A stretch of DNA of 12,404 nt. Source: Methanosarcinaceae archaeon. Its GTDB lineage: Archaea > Halobacteriota > Methanosarcinia > Methanosarcinales > Methanosarcinaceae. Both the position numbers and the translations under genes were made by a program. Below are positions 6,657 through 12,404 of this stretch, piece by piece; the stretch's first letter is position 1; each line of letters begins with the position of its first letter. The notes beneath the pieces were generated by a model, which was not told the origin of the DNA, searched no databases, and worked only from the letters and a program-made list of their open reading frames with translations. The stretch spans positions 1-12,404 of the forward strand of contig DQIO01000272.1 of NCBI GenBank assembly GCA_020793555.1, in the 5' to 3' direction.

Positions 6657-6700
6657 ATAATATTTATCAAACATGTAATCCTTTTCAATTTGTGATTTAA
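6657..6700 (+). promoter_or_regulatory. TATA-like box between divergent genes
   Basis: ATAATATTTAT at 6657-6667 would place a plus-strand transcript start near 6688, giving a leader of about 13 bases before ATG 6701 with no clear Shine-Dalgarno. The box is nearly symmetric and could also serve the divergent phosphoesterase at 6601. Confidence 0.4.
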
Positions 6701-7255
6701 ATGAAGAAATTGACACTATTTTTATTTTTTATTGGAATTGTTCTAGTTAGTGGCTGTACAGACTCAAACTCAAATACAAGTGATGCTATGGAAAATATTG
6801 TGAAGGAAGGCGATTATGTTAAAGTTGATTATATTGGAGAACTTGAAGATGGTACTGTTTTTGATACGTCCATAAAAGATGCTGCAATAGAAGGCAATGT
6901 CTACAATCCAAACAGAGGGTATGAGCCTCTTGGATTTACAGTAGGTGCAGGTCAGATGATACCAGGATTCGACAGTGGTGTTGTTGGTATGTCTGTGGGT
7001 GAAGAGAAGACTCTTGTTTTACCTCCTGAAGAAGCATACGGCGAACATAGCGAAGAATTGGTTCAAACAGTTAGTCTTGAAGAGCTTGAAACAGTGGGTA
7101 TTTTCCCTGTAGCAGGGGATAAATTGAGCACGCCCCAGGGAGCTGTTGCCATAACAGAGGTCACAGACACAGAAGTCAAGCTTGACTACAACCATGATCT
7201 TGCAGGAAAGACGCTTACTTTCAAAGTTACTATTGTTTCAATTGGGCAGGAATAA
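6701..7255 (+). CDS. Exported FKBP-type peptidyl-prolyl isomerase lipoprotein
   Basis: The 184-residue protein begins with a lipoprotein signal: MKK, a hydrophobic stretch and the lipobox LVSGC with Cys19. A Ser/Asn/Thr-rich linker follows. The FKBP domain shows VKVDYIGELEDGTVFDTS, then FTVGAGQMIPGFDSGVVGMSVGEEKTLVLPP and EEAYGEH. The last part contains a SlyD/long-type FKBP insert-in-flap region (about 120-170) and closes with LTFKVTIVSI. It is expected to sit on the outer face of the cytoplasmic membrane and catalyse proline isomerisation or chaperone exported proteins. It is followed 35 bases later by a small membrane-anchored OB-fold gene, so the two are probably co-transcribed. Confidence 0.88.
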   Translation: MKKLTLFLFFIGIVLVSGCTDSNSNTSDAMENIVKEGDYVKVDYIGELEDGTVFDTSIKDAAIEGNVYNPNRGYEPLGFTVGAGQMIPGFDSGVVGMSVGEEKTLVLPPEEAYGEHSEELVQTVSLEELETVGIFPVAGDKLSTPQGAVAITEVTDTEVKLDYNHDLAGKTLTFKVTIVSIGQE

Positions 7256-7290
7256 TAATTGTGGAGAAAATTATATCCTAAAAACAAACA

Positions 7291-7680
7291 ATGGAAAAAG
7301 AAGAAAAGATCGTGGCTGTGCTGCTTACAATGGCAATTTTATCACTTGGGGTAGCGTATGTCACTTTTTTTCAGGGCAATGGCGAGGGTATCAACAACGA
7401 TGCCCTGCAATTGACTGAACTATCATCAGTCGGTGATCTTGTATATTTCGAAGGGTCGATCCTGAGCAAAAAATTTACATTCAAGGGAGACCATTTATTG
7501 CTGAGTGTTGATTACAACCAAAATATTGTCAAGGTATTCATACCAAACAACAACGGTGCAGTGGACATTGATAATACGGTTAACGAAAATGACTATGTTC
7601 GCATACAGGGAATTGTTGATGAGTATCAGGGCGAGTATGAAATTGTAGTCCAGAGCAAGAATGATGTCAAAGCGCTCTGA
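7291..7680 (+). CDS. Membrane-anchored OB-fold protein
   Basis: The 129-residue protein has an N-terminal charged start (MEKEEK) and one hydrophobic helix at about 7-24. A small beta-rich domain follows: VGDLVYFEGSIL near 48-59, then FTFKGDHLLLSVDYN, VKVFIPN, NENDYVRIQGIVDEYQGEYEIVVQ. That last stretch is typical of OB folds (tRNA_anti-like or YdeI/BOF-like). Its ligand is unknown. It may bind nucleic acid, sugar or protein outside the cell if the helix is a signal anchor. The Shine-Dalgarno is weak: GGAG at 7263-7266 is 24 bases away. It lies downstream of the FKBP lipoprotein in the same direction. Confidence 0.65.
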   Translation: MEKEEKIVAVLLTMAILSLGVAYVTFFQGNGEGINNDALQLTELSSVGDLVYFEGSILSKKFTFKGDHLLLSVDYNQNIVKVFIPNNNGAVDIDNTVNENDYVRIQGIVDEYQGEYEIVVQSKNDVKAL

Positions 7681-7690
7681 TCGTTGAAAG

Positions 7691-7706
7691 TGCTTTAAAT
7701 TTTTGT
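7691..7706 (+). terminator. T-rich archaeal-type terminator candidate
   Basis: A T-run (AAATTTTTGT) follows the OB-fold stop by about 16 bases with no strong stem, as expected of archaeal U-tract termination. The insertion element begins immediately afterwards. Confidence 0.35.
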
Positions 7707-7710
7707 AATA

Positions 7711-7735
7711 GTGTCGGGTCAACCATACAATGTCG
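7711..7735 (+). repeat. Left terminal inverted repeat of element
   Basis: This is 23 of 25 identical to 12352-12376 in the same orientation, and 18 of 25 identical to the reverse complement of 8133-8157. Confidence 0.75.
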
Positions 7736-7909
7736 TGGGACTGAAGGGGTTAAGACATATGTAAAAAAACGACGCTACTGCGCAAGAGCGTGGCACGTAC
7801 CTACACCATGAACGCGAAATACAAAACGGTTTTTAAGCGGCGTCATATTTGCAGATATGAGAATTGCATTGTTGGATTTGGGGTTATGGGTTTGGCAGCA
7901 GTGGAATCC

Positions 7910-7921
7910 GCCGCCTGCGGC
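7910..7921. repeat. GC-rich palindrome inside the element
   Basis: GCCGCCTGCGGC has two 5-base perfect arms with a CT centre, and overlaps a second stem CCTGC-G-GCAGG (7914-7924). It is notably GC-richer than its AT-rich surroundings and could form a short hairpin. Confidence 0.45.
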
Positions 7922-8132
7922 AGGAACTGATGCTCAGATTTCATTACTTTCGGTTAATTGCTATGTCTTTCTTTCTTTCGCTCCCTTCTCTTTGACATAG
8001 GCACCTGCATGTGCGTACAATTTGCATGTGAATATTCCTAAGTCGGTGCGCTGACAGCACTGTGCAAAAACCGATCGACTATCTTGGACTTTAGAACATT
8101 GAAATTGTGCCATATGACCTATCTTCATAATC

Positions 8133-8157
8133 TGACACTTCATAGTTGACGAGACAC
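8133..8157 (-). repeat. Right terminal inverted repeat of element
   Basis: Read on the minus strand it begins GTGTCTCGTCAAC and pairs with the left end at 7711. The CTGACACT part also appears at 12390-12397. Confidence 0.65.
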
Positions 8158-8160
8158 TAG

Positions 8161-8183
8161 TATATAATTTATAGAATTATATA
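8161..8183. repeat. 9-bp perfect inverted repeat at element edge
   Basis: TATATAATT and AATTATATA form perfect arms around a 5-base spacer (TATAG). The repeat starts two bases after the element's TA flank. It overlaps TATA-like sequence, so it may be part of the promoter or operator of the nucleotidylyltransferase gene. Confidence 0.5.
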
Positions 8184-8267
8184 TTTTGAGTTAAATTGAC
8201 CGGGGGGAGATTTTTCTCGTAACCAAGGAGCGGTAGCCATTTAAACAAAAAACACATTTTACAAAAT
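8177..8267 (+). promoter_or_regulatory. Upstream region of the nucleotidylyltransferase gene
   Basis: ATTATATATTTT at 8177-8188 is a possible TATA box giving a ~58-base leader. A second candidate, CATTTAAAC (8238-8246), would give a leaderless start at about 8268. AAGGAG at 8225-8230 is a strong Shine-Dalgarno-like string but is ~37 bases from ATG 8268, too far to be used for it. Which promoter operates cannot be told. Confidence 0.3.
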
Positions 8268-9446
8268 ATGAGAGCCTGTATCATGTGCGGCGGGGAAGGC
8301 ACACGGCTTCGCCCATTGACCTTTGAACGTCCAAAACCGAGTATTCCTATTCTGAATAAGCCTTCTGTTGTGCATCTTATTGAGCATATAGCAAAAGAAG
8401 GATTTAGCGAGATCATAGTAACCCTTGGGTATATGGCTGAAAAGATCGAGGAAGATCTTGGTGATGGAAGTATGTTTGGTGTGCATATTGATTATGTCTA
8501 CGAACATGAGAAACTCGGCACGGCAGGCGGCGTAAAAAACGCTGAAAAATACTTGCGTGGTGAACCGTTCATTGTTTTGGGCGGTGACCATGTATTGAAC
8601 CTGAATATCCGAGAAATGTACAGGTTCCATGAAAATACTGATGCACTCCTGACAATTGGTCTGCTCTCGATCGATGACCCCCGGGAATTTGGTATTGCAG
8701 ATATGGATGTCAACAACAGAATCCATCGCTTTTCTGAAAAACCTGGTGCAGGCGAGATTTTCAGTAATCTTGCAAGTACGGGTATCTATATGTGCGATCC
8801 TGAAATATTTGATTGGATACCAAAAGATACAAAATACGATTTTGCTAAAGATCTTTTTCCTGCGATGCTTGCTAAAGATGAAAAAATAAATGGTTTGCTT
8901 GTAAGTGGAGATTGGACTGATGTTGGAAGTGCAACAGCATACAGACAGGCACAACGCTGGATGCTCGCAACCCTGCCCGGAACTACTATTGAAGGAAATT
9001 TTAACACCAAAGATGCTCGCATAAAAGGTCCCTTTAAAATCGGGCACAATGTGTCAATAGGCTCAAATTCAGCATTGGTTGGGCCAATTGTAATCGGAGA
9101 AAATACTACTATCGGGGACAATGTATTGATCGGACCCTACACTGTGATAGGTTCAAACTGCGTGATCAAAGATGATTGCAGAGTTCTGTCATCATACATT
9201 TTCAATAACATTATCATTGGTAACAATTCTAATATATCCGGTTCAACGATCGACAACGGAACAGTCATAGGACAAAACTGTAGTCTGGAAAATGGCACGG
9301 TAATTGGTCCAAAGGTTGTCATTGGTGACAATGCGACAATACATTCAGATGTTAAGATCTGGCCGGAAACTGTGATCAAAGCCGGTTTGAATATAAAAGC
9401 TGACATTATTGATCCGGAATATGATTCATCAAACAATGGTTCCTGA
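8268..9446 (+). CDS. Sugar-phosphate nucleotidylyltransferase with left-handed beta-helix domain
   Basis: Residues 1-235 form an NTP-transferase domain: GGEGTRLRPLT (8-18) with the ERPKPSIPI extension, GTAGGVKNA, GGDH where most relatives have NGD, and GDWTDVGSATAY near the end. Residues from about 240 to 370 are hexapeptide repeats (IGHNVSIGSN, VIGENTTIGDN, VIGSNC and similar), a left-handed beta-helix. At 392 residues the two-domain build matches mannose-1-phosphate guanylyltransferase-like and glucose-1-phosphate thymidylyltransferase-like archaeal enzymes that make NDP-sugars. The sugar and base cannot be read. No acetyltransferase function is proven for the helix. The next gene, a membrane protein, starts about 20 bases downstream, suggesting a glycan or lipid pathway operon. 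Confidence 0.9.
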   Translation: MRACIMCGGEGTRLRPLTFERPKPSIPILNKPSVVHLIEHIAKEGFSEIIVTLGYMAEKIEEDLGDGSMFGVHIDYVYEHEKLGTAGGVKNAEKYLRGEPFIVLGGDHVLNLNIREMYRFHENTDALLTIGLLSIDDPREFGIADMDVNNRIHRFSEKPGAGEIFSNLASTGIYMCDPEIFDWIPKDTKYDFAKDLFPAMLAKDEKINGLLVSGDWTDVGSATAYRQAQRWMLATLPGTTIEGNFNTKDARIKGPFKIGHNVSIGSNSALVGPIVIGENTTIGDNVLIGPYTVIGSNCVIKDDCRVLSSYIFNNIIIGNNSNISGSTIDNGTVIGQNCSLENGTVIGPKVVIGDNATIHSDVKIWPETVIKAGLNIKADIIDPEYDSSNNGS

Positions 9447-9466
9447 TCAAGAACCTGTGTTTTGGG

Positions 9467-10504
9467 ATGTTTATGAGTAAATTAAAAAAACTGTTGCTTG
9501 CATCTCTTTTAATAAGTATACTTTCAATCATAGTGCTTCTCATATTCACTGTAGATACAAATACAATTGATGCGATCAAAGAGGTCAAATATGAATATAT
9601 CGTTGCAGCCGCTGCTTTGCATGTGCTTTCATATATAATATGGGGCATGCGTACAAAATTCATGTGCCAGGCTCTCGGATATAGTATAAGCACCTTAAAA
9701 TCTGTAGAGATCATAACATCCAGCACACTTGTCGCAGCTATTACTCCCTCATCTGCAGGCGGCGAGCCTTTGAGAATACATCTTTTACACAGGAGTGAAA
9801 TACCTCTTGGACGTGCTACTGCGGTAGTGATTGGTGAACGGCTTATGGATGCCATACTATTGCTGTCCATTGTGCCATTTTCTTTGTTCATTTTCCGTGA
9901 TATGCTGTCGAATTATCAACTTGATGCTGTATTAATAGTAGCAGAAATCCTTGTGATTTCGGTGTTTGCATTGATTGTATATGGAATGTGGAAACCTGAA
10001 CAAGCAAAACGACCAATTTATTTTATTGTTACTCGGATCGCACATCTATTTGGCAAAAAAACAGAATCTGCGCTTTGCCCCATACTCGCCCGCGTAGATG
10101 TGGAACTCGATCATTTTCATGATAGTATATGGATGTTCTTGACAGAAGGAAGAAAGGGGTTATTATACGGTGCAGCATGTACCATATTGTTCTGGGTCGT
10201 AGAGTATTCGATATTACCAGTGATCCTGATGGGACTCGGTCAAAACCCATCAATCATTGTAGTTTTTGCAGCACAGGTGTTGCTTTCAATAATTATGGCA
10301 GTGCCTGCAACACCAGGTGCAAGCGGCATTGCAGAATTCGGGGCAATGTCACTGTTCTCAGTTTATGTAACCTCATCTATTCTTGGTATAACAGTTATTA
10401 CATGGCGTGCTCTTACTTTTTACATGAATATATTTGTCGGCAGTTTTGTGAGCATAAAGATACTAAAGGATACTGATATGATCAGTAAATTGCTTGGTGA
10501 CTAA
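9467..10504 (+). CDS. UPF0104 / LPG-synthase-TM-like polytopic membrane protein
   Basis: The 345-residue protein has about eight hydrophobic segments. The signature is ITPSSAGGEPLRIHLL (92-107) followed by the GERLMD helix (123-128), and in the last third PATPGASGIAEFG. These are marks of the PF03706 family, which includes bacterial lysylphosphatidylglycerol synthase membrane domains and archaeal proteins linked to S-layer glycosylation (AglD-like). It has no soluble synthetase or glycosyltransferase domain, so it may be a flippase-like or accessory subunit. The start is ATG 9467 or ATG 9473. A GGGA at 9464-9467 is better spaced for the second, giving 343 residues. It probably shares a transcript with the nucleotidylyltransferase upstream. 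The downstream gene is convergent. Confidence 0.8.
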   Translation: MFMSKLKKLLLASLLISILSIIVLLIFTVDTNTIDAIKEVKYEYIVAAAALHVLSYIIWGMRTKFMCQALGYSISTLKSVEIITSSTLVAAITPSSAGGEPLRIHLLHRSEIPLGRATAVVIGERLMDAILLLSIVPFSLFIFRDMLSNYQLDAVLIVAEILVISVFALIVYGMWKPEQAKRPIYFIVTRIAHLFGKKTESALCPILARVDVELDHFHDSIWMFLTEGRKGLLYGAACTILFWVVEYSILPVILMGLGQNPSIIVVFAAQVLLSIIMAVPATPGASGIAEFGAMSLFSVYVTSSILGITVITWRALTFYMNIFVGSFVSIKILKDTDMISKLLGD

Positions 10505-10514
10505 ATTGTTTGTG

Positions 10515-10535
10515 CACCTAATAAGTAATAAGGTG
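10515..10535. other. Weak stem between convergent genes
   Basis: CACCT and AGGTG are 5-base complementary arms 11 bases apart, in the 38-base gap between convergent stops. It may mark transcript ends, but the stem is short and there is no T-tract. Confidence 0.2.
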
Positions 10536-10542
10536 AAGGAAC

Positions 10543-12228
10543 TTAAGGTATCTTGATGTATTTGAGTATGCCTTCTCCGAGTACATTTTTACTCAAAAAA
10601 TCCTGCTCACTTTTATACGGCACTCCGCCCACAATACTCGCTGCTTGTTTTTTCCCAATACCTGGAAGTTCCCTGATCAATTTCATTGAAGCCTGATTGA
10701 TATTAAGAGGATATGGAATACCGGTAATCGAGCGATGCCCATGTCCGGTGACTGTCACATCAATAAACTCGCCGAGCGGGAGTTTTGCAGGTATGCCAAC
10801 AAGTAATGGATAGGATCCTAGTTGTCGTCCAAATGTTATGTGGTCACTGACCTCGCACATCACATCACGAAGAATAGTTCCCGTAGGCACAACTTTTCGC
10901 AACATTGGGAGATCGATATCCTTTCGCACCATTTCCTTGTACTTCAAAAATAATTTCTTGTGCTTTTTTACAAGCACATCCTTGCCAAACATAGGAGTGC
11001 CAGGAAATGACATAACCTGCCTGATGTTTATCCGCCGAACAAGAAGATCGGCATCAAGAACCATTTTCATGAACTCATAGTTCATCTCAAAGGTCTTTTT
11101 GGTCTCACCCTGCAACCCATGAACAAAGTTCAGACCTGGCAATAGTTCTGGAAGTCCATTTTTCCCCCGTGCACCCCCAACATCATTTATCAGTTTGATT
11201 GCTTCGAATACATCTTCAGGCATTGCCTTTAAGTCATTTGCAGTAACAACCTTCGGGTCAGCAGTTTCCATGCCAAGCGCAGCCACATCACCTGATGTAT
11301 GATATTGTATGATAGTTTTCATAATCGTGCGTGATTCGTCAGGATATGCTGCTATTGTTGCCGGATTTACATTATCAAGGTGCAATACGCGTAATTCCGG
11401 TGCAACGTCACGGATGCCACGGTAAAGTGATTCTATGACAGGTGGATCCGGCTTTGGAATATCTCCCCCTGTATCAGTTGCATGATAGGTGAATATATCC
11501 GGCTGCCGACCTATGCGGAAGTATCTTGCACCTGCTTTGTAGAGTGCACTAACTTCATCAATGACATCAACAACGGCCCGATAATCAGATGTACCATAGA
11601 ATGATTCTGTGCAGAATGAACAGTGTTTCTTGCGTCCGCACCCACGATATGTTTCAAGTTCACACATGAGATGAGGGTAATCAGGATGCTGGTTGATGAT
11701 GAATGCACCATTTACACTCCATCGTGCGATCTCATCAACGGTCCTGAATCGGTGCACAACGTTTTCAGGGTCACGTATATTTGTTTCGCTTTGCAATATG
11801 TCATAGACGAATGCTTCAATATCAGCATGTGCAAGGTTCACATCTTCTACATCGATCCCCGGGATATTCGCTGCCTTTCCGCCTTCTTTGCTATAGCCCA
11901 AACGTATTGGTCCGCCAAGTATCTTTGTTCCGGATACGATGCTGAATATGCTCTCTATCTCACCTAGTGTTATCGGGGATGCACGCAGGTATTTCCCGGG
12001 CACAGTCATACCGGCAATAATGATTGCAAGGTCTGCATTAATGATCTTATTTTTCGCATTCCCTGGTGAGATGCGCAATTGGTCGATCGTTATGTAATAG
12101 ATGTCTTGCTGTGGTATTTTGCGCTCGCGCAATGCGCCTGCTATGTATCGTGGGTATGGAGACATATACGGAGGCACGCCCAGGCATGCGGGTTCGTCCA
12201 CGTATCCATCAATTATTACAACTTTCAT
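10543..12228 (-). CDS. Radical SAM protein with C-terminal helix-hairpin-helix
   Basis: The 561-residue protein has an N-terminal ~150 residues of B12-fold-like type (VVIIDGYVDEPACLGVPPY, then ILGGPIRLGY near 103-112). The cluster motif is atypical: Cys197, Cys203 and Cys206 form CX5CX2C in YRGCGRKKHCSFCTES, rather than CX3CX2C. Core features follow (FRIGRQPDIF, LGMETADPKV, NFVHGLQGETKKTF, MSFPGTPMF). A beta-rich segment (KLPLGEFIDVTVTGHGHRS) precedes a helix-hairpin-helix with INQASMKLIRELPGIGKKQAASI near the end. Such HhH motifs bind nucleic acid, so RNA or DNA modification is conceivable. This layout resembles long archaeal radical SAM proteins of unknown function. The ATG at 12228 fits a start MKVVIIDGY with a TATA-like tract about 35 bases upstream on the minus strand. 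Confidence 0.85.
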   Translation of the reverse strand: MKVVIIDGYVDEPACLGVPPYMSPYPRYIAGALRERKIPQQDIYYITIDQLRISPGNAKNKIINADLAIIIAGMTVPGKYLRASPITLGEIESIFSIVSGTKILGGPIRLGYSKEGGKAANIPGIDVEDVNLAHADIEAFVYDILQSETNIRDPENVVHRFRTVDEIARWSVNGAFIINQHPDYPHLMCELETYRGCGRKKHCSFCTESFYGTSDYRAVVDVIDEVSALYKAGARYFRIGRQPDIFTYHATDTGGDIPKPDPPVIESLYRGIRDVAPELRVLHLDNVNPATIAAYPDESRTIMKTIIQYHTSGDVAALGMETADPKVVTANDLKAMPEDVFEAIKLINDVGGARGKNGLPELLPGLNFVHGLQGETKKTFEMNYEFMKMVLDADLLVRRINIRQVMSFPGTPMFGKDVLVKKHKKLFLKYKEMVRKDIDLPMLRKVVPTGTILRDVMCEVSDHITFGRQLGSYPLLVGIPAKLPLGEFIDVTVTGHGHRSITGIPYPLNINQASMKLIRELPGIGKKQAASIVGGVPYKSEQDFLSKNVLGEGILKYIKIP

Positions 12229-12291
12229 CTAATCACAACAACATTTATCAATCATACTTGATTTTTTATATATATATATAATAATACATAT
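12229..12291 (-). promoter_or_regulatory. AT-rich promoter region of the minus-strand radical SAM gene
   Basis: The plus-strand tract TTTTTTATATATATA (12262-12276) reads TATATATAAAAAA on the minus strand. It would place the transcript start about 14 bases before ATG 12228. The TA dinucleotide run makes the exact box uncertain. Confidence 0.4.
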
Positions 12292-12332
12292 TTAATGCAA
12301 TACATCTAATATATTATCTATTTCATGTACGA

Positions 12333-12344
12333 TATGATATCATA
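12333..12344. repeat. 12-bp perfect palindrome near the second element end
   Basis: TATGATATCATA is a perfect palindrome, 7 bases before the second TIR copy. It may be incidental in AT-rich sequence. Confidence 0.35.
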
Positions 12345-12351
12345 CAAACTA

Positions 12352-12404
12352 GTGTCGAGTCAACCATACAATATCGCTAGATATATGATCTGACACTGTT
12401 CCAT
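12352..12404 (+). mobile_element. End of a second copy of the same element, cut by window edge
   Basis: GTGTCGAGTCAACCATACAA and following bases match the left end at 7711 in 23 of 25 positions, again preceded by TA. After the 25-base match, ATCTGACACT (12388-12397) echoes ATCTGACACT (8130-8139) of the first element's right end. This may therefore be a very short unit whose right repeat lies just outside the window. That is a guess and could also be the end of a full-length IS. Confidence 0.6.

Larger units (their letters stand above)
7711..8157. mobile_element. Defective insertion element / MITE-like unit with terminal inverted repeats
   Basis: The left end starts GTGTCGGGTCAACCATACAA (7711-7730). 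The right end, read on the minus strand, starts GTGTCTCGTCAACTATGAAG. They match at 18 of the first 25 positions, with GTGTC, GTCAAC and TGTC conserved in register. Both ends are flanked by TA (7709-7710 and 8158-8159); I see no longer target duplication. The 447-base interior lacks a full transposase. A minus-strand frame of 60 codons starts at 8143 inside the right repeat (MKCQIMKIGHM...) and may be a truncated transposase start of the IS1634/IS4 type. That is only a guess. The interior also has a GC-rich palindrome (7910-7921) and a pyrimidine tract (about 7965-7992). A 25-base match to the left end recurs at 12352-12376. Confidence 0.65.

Noticed and set aside
7261..7281. Six-codon minicistron GTG...TAA before the OB-fold gene
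   Set aside because: Too short and without conserved features to support a leader peptide.
7857..8000. 47-codon plus-strand frame inside the defective element (MRIALLDLG...)
   Set aside because: There is no ribosome site, no recognisable domain, and it runs through the GC palindrome and pyrimidine tract. Most likely chance.
7961..8143. 60-codon minus-strand frame as a real gene
   Set aside because: It begins inside the terminal repeat and has no full domain. It is better read as a transposase remnant and is mentioned only under the element.
8259..9047. 262-codon open frame on the minus strand
   Set aside because: It is antisense to the well-supported nucleotidylyltransferase, has no recognisable domain and low-complexity Cys/Phe/Ile-rich composition. 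Taken as a shadow.
12262..12291. TA dinucleotide run as a CRISPR or origin signal
   Set aside because: A simple AT repeat, explained by a promoter region. No spacer-repeat pattern or origin boxes are seen.
1..12404. tRNA, rRNA or CRISPR array
   Set aside because: No cloverleaf-like segment, rRNA core or regularly spaced repeats were noticed on reading both strands.

Overview
The window looks like a piece of an archaeal chromosome, most likely from a methanogen-type euryarchaeon (Methanosarcinales or a relative). This is inference. The supporting signs are BRE/TATA-like boxes placed for leaderless or short-leader transcripts, a moderately AT-rich base composition, an FKBP-type lipoprotein, an MTH895/TM0996-type small redox protein, and a long B12-style radical SAM protein with a C-terminal helix-hairpin-helix that resembles archaeal families.

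Layout: (1) 3-1409, a cobalamin-binding-fold radical SAM enzyme whose start touches the window edge. (2) 1410-1637, a gene-free gap. It holds a decayed copy of the 5' end of the next gene, two spaced direct repeats, an 18-bp perfect palindrome and a BRE/TATA promoter. (3) 1638-6046, seven tightly spaced plus-strand genes that look like one metalloid/redox operon: ArsP_1-type permease, ACR3-type arsenite carrier, metallophosphoesterase, 2x[4Fe-4S] ferredoxin, zinc-ribbon/thioredoxin-like fusion, OsmC-like protein and DGC-domain cysteine-rich protein. (4) 6110-6601 (minus), a second small metallophosphoesterase, divergent from 6701-7680 (plus), which encodes an exported FKBP prolyl isomerase and a membrane-anchored OB-fold protein. 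(5) 7711-8157, a defective insertion element bounded by imperfect terminal inverted repeats. A close copy of one of its ends reappears at 12352, at the window edge. (6) 8268-10504, a sugar-phosphate nucleotidylyltransferase and a polytopic UPF0104/LPG-synthase-TM protein, probably a surface-glycan or lipid pair. (7) 10543-12228 (minus), a radical SAM protein with an atypical CX5CX2C cluster motif and a C-terminal HhH.

How the genes may work together: the central operon pairs two membrane exporters of different families with cysteine-rich soluble partners (thioredoxin-like, ferredoxin, OsmC-like, DGC). This suggests thiol or electron-transfer chemistry on a metalloid, or on a damaged-thiol substrate, coupled to extrusion. 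No arsR, arsA, arsM or arsenate reductase of a classical type is visible, so the substrate and the regulator remain open. The palindrome immediately upstream of the promoter is the best candidate for the control site.
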